Shown: one piece after another, positions 18,356 to 26,381 of the stretch
How the letters are laid out: the number at the start of each line of letters is the position of its first letter
How positions within the stretch are numbered: the first letter of the stretch is position 1
NCBI RefSeq assembly: GCF_007997085.1
Contig: NZ_VORR01000011.1
Location: 1-64,000, forward strand
Length of the DNA stretch: 64,000 nt
Direction: 5' to 3'
Origin: Polaribacter sp. IC066
GTDB taxonomy: Bacteria; Bacteroidota; Bacteroidia; Flavobacteriales; Flavobacteriaceae
Made by a program: the position numbers and the translations under genes
Notes under the pieces: generated by a model
The model's input: only the letters and a program-made list of their open reading frames with translations
The model's database searches: none
Told to the model about the DNA's origin: nothing

Positions 18356-19107
18356 TGAAGAAATCAAATTTTTTTTGGGTTGGGTTTGCAGATTTAATGA
18401 CAAGTCTATTTTTTATAATGTTAATTTTATTTGTTGTGACAATTAGCTTTCTTCAGTTTAAAATGAAAGAAAACGTGAATATTTTAGAAAGAAGTAAAGC
18501 TGTAATTGAAAAAAACAAACAGTTGATTAAAGAAAATGTTACTCTAATTAGCTCATTAGAAAATAAAGAAGAACAGTTGAACATAGAAATTCAGCGTTTA
18601 AATAAATTATTGAAAATTGAAGAGCAATTTAAACCATTAGAAGATAGTCCATATTTTGTTTATTTAGAAAAGTGTAAGAAATTTGTAGCCCGTAATTTGG
18701 TAGGAAAAGAAATTTTTGAGTCTAAACAAACGAATATAAAAAGTGAATTTAAAGATATAACTATTAAGGCAGGCGAAATTTTAGAAGATTTTTTAAAGAA
18801 CATGCAGAATAGCAATCCTGAACAATCATATTTATTGGTCATTGAAGGTAATATGGCTAATAAGTTAGATAAAAGTATCAACGTTAATAATTCGTGGGGG
18901 TATAAACAAAGTTATGAACGTGCTCTCGCTGTGTATAATTTATGGCAAGAGAAATCCATTAATTTCAGAAAATATAATGTTGAAGTTATGATTTGTGGGA
19001 GCGGATTTAATGGACTTTGTAGAGATGAAGCAGAAGAAAATAATAAGAGGTTTTCTATTCAGATAATTCCAAAAACAGAAAATCAGTCAAAAAAAAGTAA
19101 AAAATGA
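18355..19107 (+). CDS. MotB/OmpA-type stator protein 1 (ZorB-like)
   Basis: A single membrane helix near the N-terminus (FFWVGFADLMTSLFFIML, residues 6-23) carries D13 in the place of the ion-carrying aspartate of MotB and ZorB. A coiled coil follows at about 40-85. A periplasmic OmpA/MotB-like domain at about 150-245 includes SYERALAVYNLW, ICGSGFNG and EENNKRFSIQI, the usual peptidoglycan-binding order. The region before it (KCKKFVARNLVG) differs from the second copy. It is translationally coupled on both sides: a 1-nt overlap with the channel gene and a 4-nt ATGA overlap with the next gene. It should pair with the MotA-like pentamer to conduct ions and grip the cell wall. Confidence 0.8.
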   Translation: MKKSNFFWVGFADLMTSLFFIMLILFVVTISFLQFKMKENVNILERSKAVIEKNKQLIKENVTLISSLENKEEQLNIEIQRLNKLLKIEEQFKPLEDSPYFVYLEKCKKFVARNLVGKEIFESKQTNIKSEFKDITIKAGEILEDFLKNMQNSNPEQSYLLVIEGNMANKLDKSINVNNSWGYKQSYERALAVYNLWQEKSINFRKYNVEVMICGSGFNGLCRDEAEENNKRFSIQIIPKTENQSKKSKK

Positions 19108-19811
19108 AAAAGTCAGGTTTTTTTTGGGTGAGCTATGCGGATTTAATGACTAGCTTGTTCTTTGTTATGCTCGTATTATACGTGATATCATTCGCCATTC
19201 TGAGATCTAAACAAGGAATTTTAGAGGCACAAGCACAACAGTTAAAAGAAATTAAAAATGTTCAAAAAGCAATTGAAAGTTTAGACTCTACCTATTACCA
19301 ATTTGACAAAGAAAATAAAAGGTATAAATTAAATATTGATGCTAAATTTAGACCAAATAGTTCAAACGTTTTTGATATACCAACAGATAAAAGGATTGAG
19401 ATTGCTAAAGCTGGTAAAAATTTATATGATAAAATTGAAAGTATAATCGATACAAGTAAAACAATAGATTATTTATTAATTATAGAGGGAAGCACTCAAA
19501 GGTATAATAACAACTGGAAAGACAACCCTAATTTAGGGTATAAATTAAGCTATCAGCGCGCACTATCATTATACAATTATTGGAAACAACAAGGCGCCGA
19601 TTTTAGAAGGTTAGGAAGTCAATGTGAAGTTATTATTGCGGGTAGTGGTTATTTTAGTCAGTCAAGGGATGAGCAAAATGAAAATAATAATAGGAGGTTT
19701 ACCATTCAAGTAACTTCAAAAGTAGGTAAGTTTTTATATAAAAAGGAAGTGCCTCTAACTAATATACCAAAAGTAGAAGAAGAGAGTGTTATCGACAAAT
19801 TTTTTAATTAG
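19104..19811 (+). CDS. MotB/OmpA-type stator protein 2 (ZorB-like)
   Basis: A paralogue of the preceding gene product. The N-terminal helix FFWVSYADLMTSLFFVMLVL keeps D13 at the same position. The periplasmic domain is a more typical OmpA/MotB domain, with FRPNSSNVFDIP, IIEGSTQR, SYQRALSLYNYWKQQG, GSGYFSQSRDEQ and NNRRFTIQV. The start ATG lies inside the stop of the first copy (ATGA). Stators contain two B subunits per channel, so adjacent divergent copies suggest an obligate heterodimer. The coiled-coil linker is shorter than in copy 1 (235 versus 250 residues). Confidence 0.8.
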   Translation: MKKSGFFWVSYADLMTSLFFVMLVLYVISFAILRSKQGILEAQAQQLKEIKNVQKAIESLDSTYYQFDKENKRYKLNIDAKFRPNSSNVFDIPTDKRIEIAKAGKNLYDKIESIIDTSKTIDYLLIIEGSTQRYNNNWKDNPNLGYKLSYQRALSLYNYWKQQGADFRRLGSQCEVIIAGSGYFSQSRDEQNENNNRRFTIQVTSKVGKFLYKKEVPLTNIPKVEEESVIDKFFN

Positions 19812-19816
19812 AAAGA

Positions 19817-20560
19817 ATGAAATATAAAATAGTTATTTTTAGTATGGTATTTTTTTTACTATTAATTTTAAATGCATCATGCACAAGTTGTTCTAGATCT
19901 GGCAGGGCACAAATAATTGCAATGGCGCAAAAAGAGGCTGCTAAAAAAAACACAATACCCGAACCGAATACAATTATCAAAGATGTAGAACCAGAAATTG
20001 TAATGATTGAGGATGTGGTTACTCCCAAAGAAAGAATTGTAATAAAGAAAGAATTGATTAAAAGTAGAATTCCAGAAGCTGAAGGAGATTTAATACAGGT
20101 AGAAGGATTGATAGCAAAAGAAGTTTATGAATTAACAATAGACCTAGAAACGGGATCAAACCAAATAAATCAAATTATTGCTATGAGAAATTATGTTTTC
20201 AGTCATTGGCATTATGTATTTGATCCTGCTAGTGGCCATGATACTTGGCGGTCTGCAGAAGCCACACTTTCTTTAAAGTATAAGGGTAAATATTCTGGTG
20301 ATTGCGATGATTTTGCTATTTTACTGGCTTCCTTTGCTAGGCAAATTGGGTTAAGGTCAAGAATGGTAGGCGGTTATGATGGAGATTCAGGGCATGCATT
20401 TGCTGAGTTTTTATTAGAGGATAAAGAGGCGAATAATAACAAATTAAAAGGTATTGATTATAGAATTGATTTTTCTGGTAAATGGATAAGTTTAGACTGG
20501 TTTCAAGGAGTAGATCACGAAAGGTTTACACAGAATATTAAGGTCTATGAAGATATTTGA
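19817..20560 (+). CDS. Lipoprotein with a transglutaminase-like cysteine protease fold
   Basis: The signal peptide ends in a lipobox-like region (NASC, C22, or TSC, C25). The catalytic-fold domain covers about residues 115-235. C163 lies in YSGDCDDFAILLASFARQIG, H193 in SGHAFAEF and D227 in WISLDWF, giving the intact Cys-His-Asp triad of transglutaminase-like proteins. These enzymes cleave or crosslink amide bonds, in bacteria often as proteases or peptidoglycan-linked hydrolases. A lysine- and proline-rich linker at 35-100 spans from the membrane. It lies 5 nt after the second stator gene, so it is part of the operon and works in the periplasm or at the outer membrane. The substrate is unknown. 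Confidence 0.75.
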   Translation: MKYKIVIFSMVFFLLLILNASCTSCSRSGRAQIIAMAQKEAAKKNTIPEPNTIIKDVEPEIVMIEDVVTPKERIVIKKELIKSRIPEAEGDLIQVEGLIAKEVYELTIDLETGSNQINQIIAMRNYVFSHWHYVFDPASGHDTWRSAEATLSLKYKGKYSGDCDDFAILLASFARQIGLRSRMVGGYDGDSGHAFAEFLLEDKEANNNKLKGIDYRIDFSGKWISLDWFQGVDHERFTQNIKVYEDI

Positions 20561-20590
20561 TAATCACAACCTAAAACATCCAAAGTTATC

Positions 20591-21469
20591 ATGAAAAAAT
20601 CAGTATTATTTCTACTTGTTTTCTTTTTCAATTTTACAAATGCTTCTTATAGTAGTAGCCAAGAAAATAGAGTTTTATCTAGTTTAAAAGAGCAAGAAAA
20701 GAAGATCGCTTTAAAAATCTTAACATGGAATATTCAAGATTTAGGAAGAAGTAAGAATGCAGATGAAATAACTGCTATTACCAAAATAATAAAGGCGCAT
20801 GACATTATTGCAATCCAAGAAGTTGTAGCAAAAGATCCGGCAGGAGCCCAAGCTGTAGCAAAAATAGTAGATGAATTAAACCGCTTAGGTAGTAAATGGG
20901 ATTATAGCATTAGCAATCCTACCAAAAGTCCGTCTAGTTATATTAGCGAACGCTATGCTTACATCTGGAAAACCTCAAAATTAAAACTTGTAAGCAAGGC
21001 GACTTTAGACGAAAGTTTAGAAAATAGTATTGAAAGAGAACCTTATTTGGCAAAATTTGAAATTAAAAAAACCAAAACAGCCTTTTATTTTATCAATATC
21101 CATGCACGTGTTCATAGCAGAAACCCAGAAATGGAGATCGTTAATTTTAAAGAATACCCTCAAAGATTAAAAACAGATAACATTATTATTTTAGGTGACT
21201 TTAATTTAAATGAAAAACATAATGTTTGGAATCCGTTATACAAAATGGGATTTAAATCCGCTATAAAAAACACAGCAACGAGTTTAAAACGGAAATGTAA
21301 AAACGGCAATTACATGAATCATGCAATCGATAATATTTATTATAATACTCATAAAATGAATGCTGTTAATTGGGGTGTTATTGATTTTGTAAGTGACTGC
21401 AATAATCTATTAAAAGCAAGAATGATCTCTGATCATTTACCTGTATTTTTAGAGGTAACGCTTCCGTAA
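20591..21469 (+). CDS. Exported endonuclease/exonuclease/phosphatase (DNase-I fold) protein
   Basis: A cleavable signal peptide (residues 1-18, LLVFFFNFTNAS) is followed by a full EEP domain. N47 lies in ILTWNIQDLG, E77 in IIAIQEVVAKDP, a GDFNLN motif supplies the Asp/Asn pair, HAIDNIYYN follows, and SDHLPVF near the end carries the catalytic Asp-His. All motifs expected for a metal-dependent nuclease or phosphodiesterase are present. It ends the operon, 30 nt after the transglutaminase-like gene, the largest gap in the set, so it may be an add-on. An exported nuclease could act on incoming DNA in the periplasm or outside the cell, or could scavenge phosphate. Phospholipase-type activity cannot be excluded. 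Confidence 0.85.
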   Translation: MKKSVLFLLVFFFNFTNASYSSSQENRVLSSLKEQEKKIALKILTWNIQDLGRSKNADEITAITKIIKAHDIIAIQEVVAKDPAGAQAVAKIVDELNRLGSKWDYSISNPTKSPSSYISERYAYIWKTSKLKLVSKATLDESLENSIEREPYLAKFEIKKTKTAFYFINIHARVHSRNPEMEIVNFKEYPQRLKTDNIIILGDFNLNEKHNVWNPLYKMGFKSAIKNTATSLKRKCKNGNYMNHAIDNIYYNTHKMNAVNWGVIDFVSDCNNLLKARMISDHLPVFLEVTLP

Positions 21470-21859
21470 ATTTTTTCTTTAGCATTCAATTAGTTCTACG
21501 CATTTTATAAATCGAATAAAGTAAAATCAATGTAAGATCACAGAATTCTTTGTCGTTTGCCTTAAGGATAGTTCGTTTCAAGAAATTGTTTAATTTTTTT
21601 TGAAACTTTGATCTAGCAAATTTGTGCAAATTTTAGCGTGAAATCTCTTTTTATATGAATCATAAACCTATTTTCTTTTAACCTCAATAAGAATTAAAAA
21701 ACACGAAATAAAAATAAATTATTTATAAAGAAATAGCTTTTAATTTAAAAATCATAGATGCAAAAGTATATATAATTACACATAATGCTGATCTTAAACA
21801 ACCTTTATATACAGCAAGTTGATGTTTTTATAAAGTATGAAAAGAAAACCAAGACAAGG
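21470..21859. other. Intergenic stretch without recognisable content
   Basis: About 390 AT-rich bases lie between the operon end and the transposase remnant. No T-run hairpin for the operon and no coding frame were found. Confidence 0.4.
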
Positions 21860-22330
21860 TTTTAGAAACGTATTACAATAAAGAAAAGGTATTGACTATT
21901 CTTTAGCAAGTACAATATTAAACCATCTAGAAGCCGCTAAATATGTTTGGAGAACTGGTTTTCATTGGTATGAAGATTGGGAAGACACCAACCCAATGCC
22001 TAATAATGTTGCAAAAGTTAATGAAGCATATCCATGTGCGTGTTCATGGCAGAAACGCCTTTTATCTAAAGATTATAATATCACTCAAATAGGAAGTAAT
22101 AAAGGCAAGAATTTCATGGCATTACATACGATGATTCATCAAGTAAAATCACGAATTAGAACCACCTTTTCTTCAGTAAGTAATTTTAACATAAACAGCT
22201 ATCTTGATGAGTTTTGTTATTGAATTAACCGTTTTCAAAGCAAAATAAATATCTTTAATAATTTAATAGTAAGAATGGCGAAAGTAGATAAAATATAGCA
22301 AGCAAAAATCATATGTTCTTAACGACTAAC
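21860..22330 (+). pseudogene. IS1595-family (ISXO2-like) transposase remnant
   Basis: The frame around 21996-22223 ends with SNKGKNFMALHTMIHQVKS, RIRTTFSSVSNFNINSYLDEF, then, after a stop, INRFQSK and IFNNLIVRM. This is the characteristic C-terminus of Bacteroidota IS1595 transposases (KGKNxxxLHxxIHQxKSWIRTTxS and EFCxRINRS). Several stops and frameshifts and a missing N-terminal half show that it is dead. It lies just past the large operon and marks one edge of the accessory region. Confidence 0.7.
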
Positions 22331-22404
22331 CTCAATAAATTAAAATTAAAAATAATTTTCTTTTGGTTAAAAACACTTCAAAATAAAGTCTTAAATAAAA
22401 AAAG

Positions 22405-23829
22405 TTAGTTCCAATTATCAGTTCTAAAAGACGACACAGGCAGTCCTGAAATACTAAATAGGCTTCCATTTAAGCAATCTTCAAAACCATACCTCACGGC
22501 TTTAGGCATAACTACCTCTTTACTGTATACCGTAAGTGTTTGGTTTTTGTTGATTTTAACTTTGGCGGGGTAAAACTTTTTATCTGCCCCGGCTATTTGA
22601 AAACTTTTTATTGTTTTGTTTGAATCAAAAAACCAGTGCTCTTTATTATTACTAAAAAACTCAAAAGTGAGAATAATTTTATTCTCTTCGGTTTTCATAG
22701 ATTTATATTCCGGACTTCTATACTCTATTCCACTTATATTATACTGATTTGCCAACGCCCAATTTGCTAAACGGTTTGCTATTATTTCTTTTTCTGGAGG
22801 ATGTATATCATCACATTTCCCAACATCGGTGGTTACAACCAAACCTGTATTTGCCATTTCGCTAGCAGTTTGTAATTGTGCTTCCCTAATTAAATCAGGA
22901 TAAATTAGTACCGTTTTTCTTAATTTATTGTAGGCATACGGCGCAATTTGAACTATATAAAAAGGAAGTTTCTCTTTACCCCATTGGGCTCTCCATGAGT
23001 TTATTAAAGTATGTAAATATGCTTTATATGGTTTTGGATTGTTTCGGCTAGTTTCACCTTGATACCATAGAAAACCTTTTACTGTATAATTTTGAAAAGG
23101 ATAAATCATGGCGTTGTATAGCAATGACGGTAATTTTTGTTTGTTTATTTCTATTGGTAAAACTTCAGGATGTTTAATATCTGTATACTTTAATAGGCTA
23201 TCTTTAGGTATCCAAGGCTCAATTCGGGTACCTCCCCATGAAGACTCAATAATACCAATAGGAATATTGAGGTTATCTAATATTTTTTTACTAAACATAT
23301 AACCTATAGCACTAAACTCGGCTGCTGAAGCTTTAGTAGATTCTTCCCAAACACCGTTAACATTAGTTTGTGGTAACAAACTTGCGCTTTTATTGTTATT
23401 AAATAATCTAATATTAGGATTATTAGCCGCATTTAGATAAGCTTCAGAATTATTTACTACAGAATTTTTAAAACCTTTAAGTGGCATTTCCATGTTTGAT
23501 TGACCTGAACAAAACCAAACTTCGCCAATTAACACATTATTTATGATTACGTTTGTACTACCCATAATGACTAAAGTATGTGTGTCAAACGAAGCCTTAT
23601 TCGTTTTTAGTGTAGCTTTCCAGGTGCCATTGTCTGCTGTTTTAGTATAGCTTTTTTCTCCCCAACTTGCCTTAATTTCAATAGAAACTCCAGGGTTATC
23701 TTGCCCCCAAATAGCAACCTGTTCTTGTTGTTGTAAAACCATATTATCTCCAAAAAAAGCAGGTAATTTTGTTTGTGAAAAACATGACGCGCTAACTAGT
23801 ACTATAAATATTTTTAAAATACGTACCAT
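22405..23829 (-). CDS. Sialate O-acetylesterase-like (SASA) carbohydrate esterase
   Basis: A signal peptide (residues 1-19, to CFSQT) shows export. The SGNH-type domain has S111 in GEVWFCSGQSNMEMP (block I nucleophile), ESSWGGTRIEPW, FLWYQGETS (block III-like) and DIHPPEK near residue 380 with the catalytic His. The length of 474 fits the family. It should remove acetyl groups from sugars, making a decorated glycan accessible. It is the last gene of a minus-strand catabolic operon, 15 nt after the oxidoreductase gene. The preferred sugar cannot be read from the sequence. Confidence 0.88.
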   Translation of the reverse strand: MVRILKIFIVLVSASCFSQTKLPAFFGDNMVLQQQEQVAIWGQDNPGVSIEIKASWGEKSYTKTADNGTWKATLKTNKASFDTHTLVIMGSTNVIINNVLIGEVWFCSGQSNMEMPLKGFKNSVVNNSEAYLNAANNPNIRLFNNNKSASLLPQTNVNGVWEESTKASAAEFSAIGYMFSKKILDNLNIPIGIIESSWGGTRIEPWIPKDSLLKYTDIKHPEVLPIEINKQKLPSLLYNAMIYPFQNYTVKGFLWYQGETSRNNPKPYKAYLHTLINSWRAQWGKEKLPFYIVQIAPYAYNKLRKTVLIYPDLIREAQLQTASEMANTGLVVTTDVGKCDDIHPPEKEIIANRLANWALANQYNISGIEYRSPEYKSMKTEENKIILTFEFFSNNKEHWFFDSNKTIKSFQIAGADKKFYPAKVKINKNQTLTVYSKEVVMPKAVRYGFEDCLNGSLFSISGLPVSSFRTDNWN

Positions 23830-23844
23830 GCTATTTGCTAATTT

Positions 23845-25032
23845 TTAAGTTATTAAATTGTGTTTGTAGCTAACTGTTTTATTTTTCTGCATGGCATCTA
23901 AGCCCATTTGTACACAAATAGCTGTTTTTGCACCTGTAATACTATCAGATTTTGGTTGTTTATTATTTAAAATAGAGTCTTGGAAATCTAATAATGCCTG
24001 TTTAGTTGGGTTTAAATGTTCTACGTTTAAAGGCGTGCCCTTTTCATTATTCCACTGCACGGTAGCGCCACTAACACCATCAATTTCAGATAATTCTTTT
24101 TCGTATGTACCTTCAGGATAAAACCAAGCATTTTTAGTATCTATAAGTATAGTTCCTTTATCTCCTAGAACTTTTATTTGATAACCGCCTTTTGCATTAT
24201 TAGTTAAACATGTAAATTTTGCGGTAATACCATTTGGGTAATTATATATTAAATGTACATTATCATTGGTTTCTCTGCCATCTTTCCAATAATCTATTCC
24301 TCCTACACCCATCACAGTATTTGGTGTAGCGTCTAATACCCAGTTTACAAAATCTATTTGATGAGAGCACAATTCGGCCGTTAGCCCTCCAGAAAATTCC
24401 TTGTACATTCTCCAATTAATAGCTTTTTCAAATTCAGGACTTGGAACTGGTCTTCTCCAATTTGTATGCCTATTCCATTGGCATTCAAACGCTGCAATGG
24501 TTCCAACTTTACCGTTTTTTATAAGCTCTACAATATGCGTATACAATCTTGAACTGTGGTATTGATGCCCTGTTTGAAATATGATTTTGGAACTTTTTAC
24601 TTTTTGCACTAACGCTTTGATATTCTTGTAGCCTTTGGCTAGTGTTTTTTCACAATACACATGCTTTCCAGCGTTTACAGCATCTATGGCAATTTTAGAA
24701 TGGGTGTTAAATGTTGTTGCTATTATTACTGCATCAATAGTTTTGTCATCCAAGAGTTGTCGATAATCTAAAAATCCTTTAGGTTTTGATTCTGATTTTG
24801 CCAGTCCTTCCTTTAATCGGAAAGGTAAAATATCGCAACAAGCAGACACGTTTAAACCCTCAATTGAATTAATGATTTTTATCAAACCACTTCCTCTAAC
24901 ACCAGTACCTATAACACCAATATTAATTGGTTTTAAGCTATTAGGTTTAATACTACTACTACTTATTAATGGCGAGCATATAATTGCTGTTGCAGCGAAA
25001 CTACCTTTTTTTATAAATGAGCGTCTTTTCAA
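23845..25032 (-). CDS. Gfo/Idh/MocA-family oxidoreductase with export signal (395 aa)
   Basis: The N-terminus MKRRSFIKKGSFAATAIICS is a Tat-like signal. The Rossmann fold opens with NIGVIGTGVRGSGL, and YCEKTLAKGYKN carries the E-K motif of the family. The C-terminal alpha/beta domain includes GGLTAELCSHQIDFVNW. It probably uses NAD(P) to oxidise or reduce a sugar or glycoside in the periplasm. It is spaced 3 nt from the upstream oxidoreductase gene. With the DUF1080 protein it fits the 3-keto-glycoside pathway, in which a glucoside is oxidised at C3 before cleavage. Confidence 0.85.
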   Translation of the reverse strand: MKRRSFIKKGSFAATAIICSPLISSSSIKPNSLKPINIGVIGTGVRGSGLIKIINSIEGLNVSACCDILPFRLKEGLAKSESKPKGFLDYRQLLDDKTIDAVIIATTFNTHSKIAIDAVNAGKHVYCEKTLAKGYKNIKALVQKVKSSKIIFQTGHQYHSSRLYTHIVELIKNGKVGTIAAFECQWNRHTNWRRPVPSPEFEKAINWRMYKEFSGGLTAELCSHQIDFVNWVLDATPNTVMGVGGIDYWKDGRETNDNVHLIYNYPNGITAKFTCLTNNAKGGYQIKVLGDKGTILIDTKNAWFYPEGTYEKELSEIDGVSGATVQWNNEKGTPLNVEHLNPTKQALLDFQDSILNNKQPKSDSITGAKTAICVQMGLDAMQKNKTVSYKHNLIT

Positions 25033-25035
25033 AAT

Positions 25036-26376
25036 TTATAGATTTGGTTCCCAACCTGGTTCATAAGTTCTTGACCAAAGTTTCATGGCTTCTCTATTAA
25101 ACATTGCCCCAGATTTAGGGTCAATATCAAAACCGTTATTAATTCGATAAGCAATATTTGCATAATGCACCAAAGCCATACTTTTACTAGCATCATCAAT
25201 TGGTGCAGATAATTTAGATTTACCTCTTATGGTATCAAACAAGTTTTGAACGTGTAGGGTAGAGGTATCACCACCACCGCCTAATGCTGTACCTGATTCG
25301 TTTGAGGTGTTTTTACTTTCTTTAATAATAACACCTTTGCGATCGTACAATATGTATTTACCTCTATCTACAAAAACGGTGCCTTCTGTTCCGTAAATAA
25401 TGGTACCACGACCAGCGCCATACGTGCTGTAACTATTTCGAGATTTTCCATCCCATTTAATCACTTTATCATCTTGAAATTTAAAAGTAGCTTCCATATC
25501 ATCATACATTTCCCAACCATCGTCTTTAAATTGACGTTTTTCTGCTTCTACATATACATGTTGAGGAAAATCTACTTGTAATGCCCATCGTGCCACATCC
25601 AATTCGTGTGTACCGTTATTTCCAGCTTCTGCGGTGCCGTAATCCCAACCGTACCAATGCCAGTTGTAATTCCATGTTTCGGATGTGTAATTGCGTCTTG
25701 GTGCGGGACCTTGCCATAAATTCCAATCTAATCCTTCTGGAACTGCTGCTGCTTTCTGAAGCGGTACTTCACCTCTTCCGTTATCATAAAATGCCACAGC
25801 TTTGTATGGTTTACCAATAATACCATTGTGTATTTCATTAATAATTTCTATTGTATGACCAGAAGACCGCTGTTGATTACCCATTTGGACCACTTTATTA
25901 AAATATTTTGCAGCTTTAACCAATTGCTCATTTTCATACATATTATGACTACATGGTTTTTCTACATAAACATGTTTCCCTGCTTTCATTGCCATAATAG
26001 AACCTGGGGTATGCCAATGATCTGGGGTTGCGTTTATTAAAATATCTACATTTTTATCTTCAAGTACTTTTCTAACGTCGTTTTCTAATATTGGATTATA
26101 GTCAATATGTTCTCTAAACTCTTTTAAACCTCTTAAACGTTGACTTTCCATTACATCGCATAAATAAGCCAATTTTACATTACTTTCTTTTAATGCTATA
26201 GGTTGTTTAAAGGCTCCTAATCTTCGTCCTAAACCTGCAATGGCTAAATGTAAGCGATCGTTAGATCCAATAATGTTATTATAACTTTTTGCAGACATTG
26301 CCATAGCTGAACTTCCTAATGTTATAGCAGTACTAGCCAATGTTGTTTTTTTTATGAAATTTCTTCTTGATATCAT
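25036..26376 (-). CDS. Gfo/Idh/MocA-family oxidoreductase with export signal (446 aa)
   Basis: The start MISRRNFIKKTTLASTAIT is a Tat-like signal. The nucleotide loop is LAIAGLGRRLG, and the family E-K-P motif is in VYVEKPCSHNMYENE. TPDHWHTPGSIMAMKAGKH and GNNGTHELDVARWAL are typical of the large exported Bacteroidota/Planctomycetes subgroup. It differs from the neighbouring 395-residue enzyme, so the two probably act on different substrates or steps. It lies 5 nt downstream of the DUF1080 gene in the same operon. Confidence 0.87.
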   Translation of the reverse strand: MISRRNFIKKTTLASTAITLGSSAMAMSAKSYNNIIGSNDRLHLAIAGLGRRLGAFKQPIALKESNVKLAYLCDVMESQRLRGLKEFREHIDYNPILENDVRKVLEDKNVDILINATPDHWHTPGSIMAMKAGKHVYVEKPCSHNMYENEQLVKAAKYFNKVVQMGNQQRSSGHTIEIINEIHNGIIGKPYKAVAFYDNGRGEVPLQKAAAVPEGLDWNLWQGPAPRRNYTSETWNYNWHWYGWDYGTAEAGNNGTHELDVARWALQVDFPQHVYVEAEKRQFKDDGWEMYDDMEATFKFQDDKVIKWDGKSRNSYSTYGAGRGTIIYGTEGTVFVDRGKYILYDRKGVIIKESKNTSNESGTALGGGGDTSTLHVQNLFDTIRGKSKLSAPIDDASKSMALVHYANIAYRINNGFDIDPKSGAMFNREAMKLWSRTYEPGWEPNL

Positions 26377-26381
26377 AGGGC

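Larger units (their letters stand above)
8898..21469 (+). other. Ten-gene candidate operon for an envelope-spanning, ion-driven machine
   Basis: All ten genes are on one strand. Spacings are 5, 3, 5, 12 and 4 nt, then a 1-nt overlap, a 4-nt overlap, 5 nt and 30 nt, so they are almost certainly one transcript. The set combines a VWA-like lipoprotein, a membrane protein, tubulin-like and actin/Hsp70-like proteins, a bitopic membrane protein, a MotA/ZorA-like channel, two MotB/ZorB-like proteins, a transglutaminase-like lipoprotein and an exported EEP hydrolase. The channel plus peptidoglycan-binding pair is the core of rotary stators and of the Zorya defence system. The remaining partners match no system I know. 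Decayed IS copies lie on both sides (80-600 and 21860-22330). Confidence 0.7.

Noticed and set aside
8898..21469. Calling the operon a standard Zorya system
   Set aside because: Only ZorA/ZorB-like parts are present. No SWI2/SNF2-type helicase (ZorD), ZorC or HNH nuclease (ZorE) was seen, and the extra genes do not match known Zorya types.
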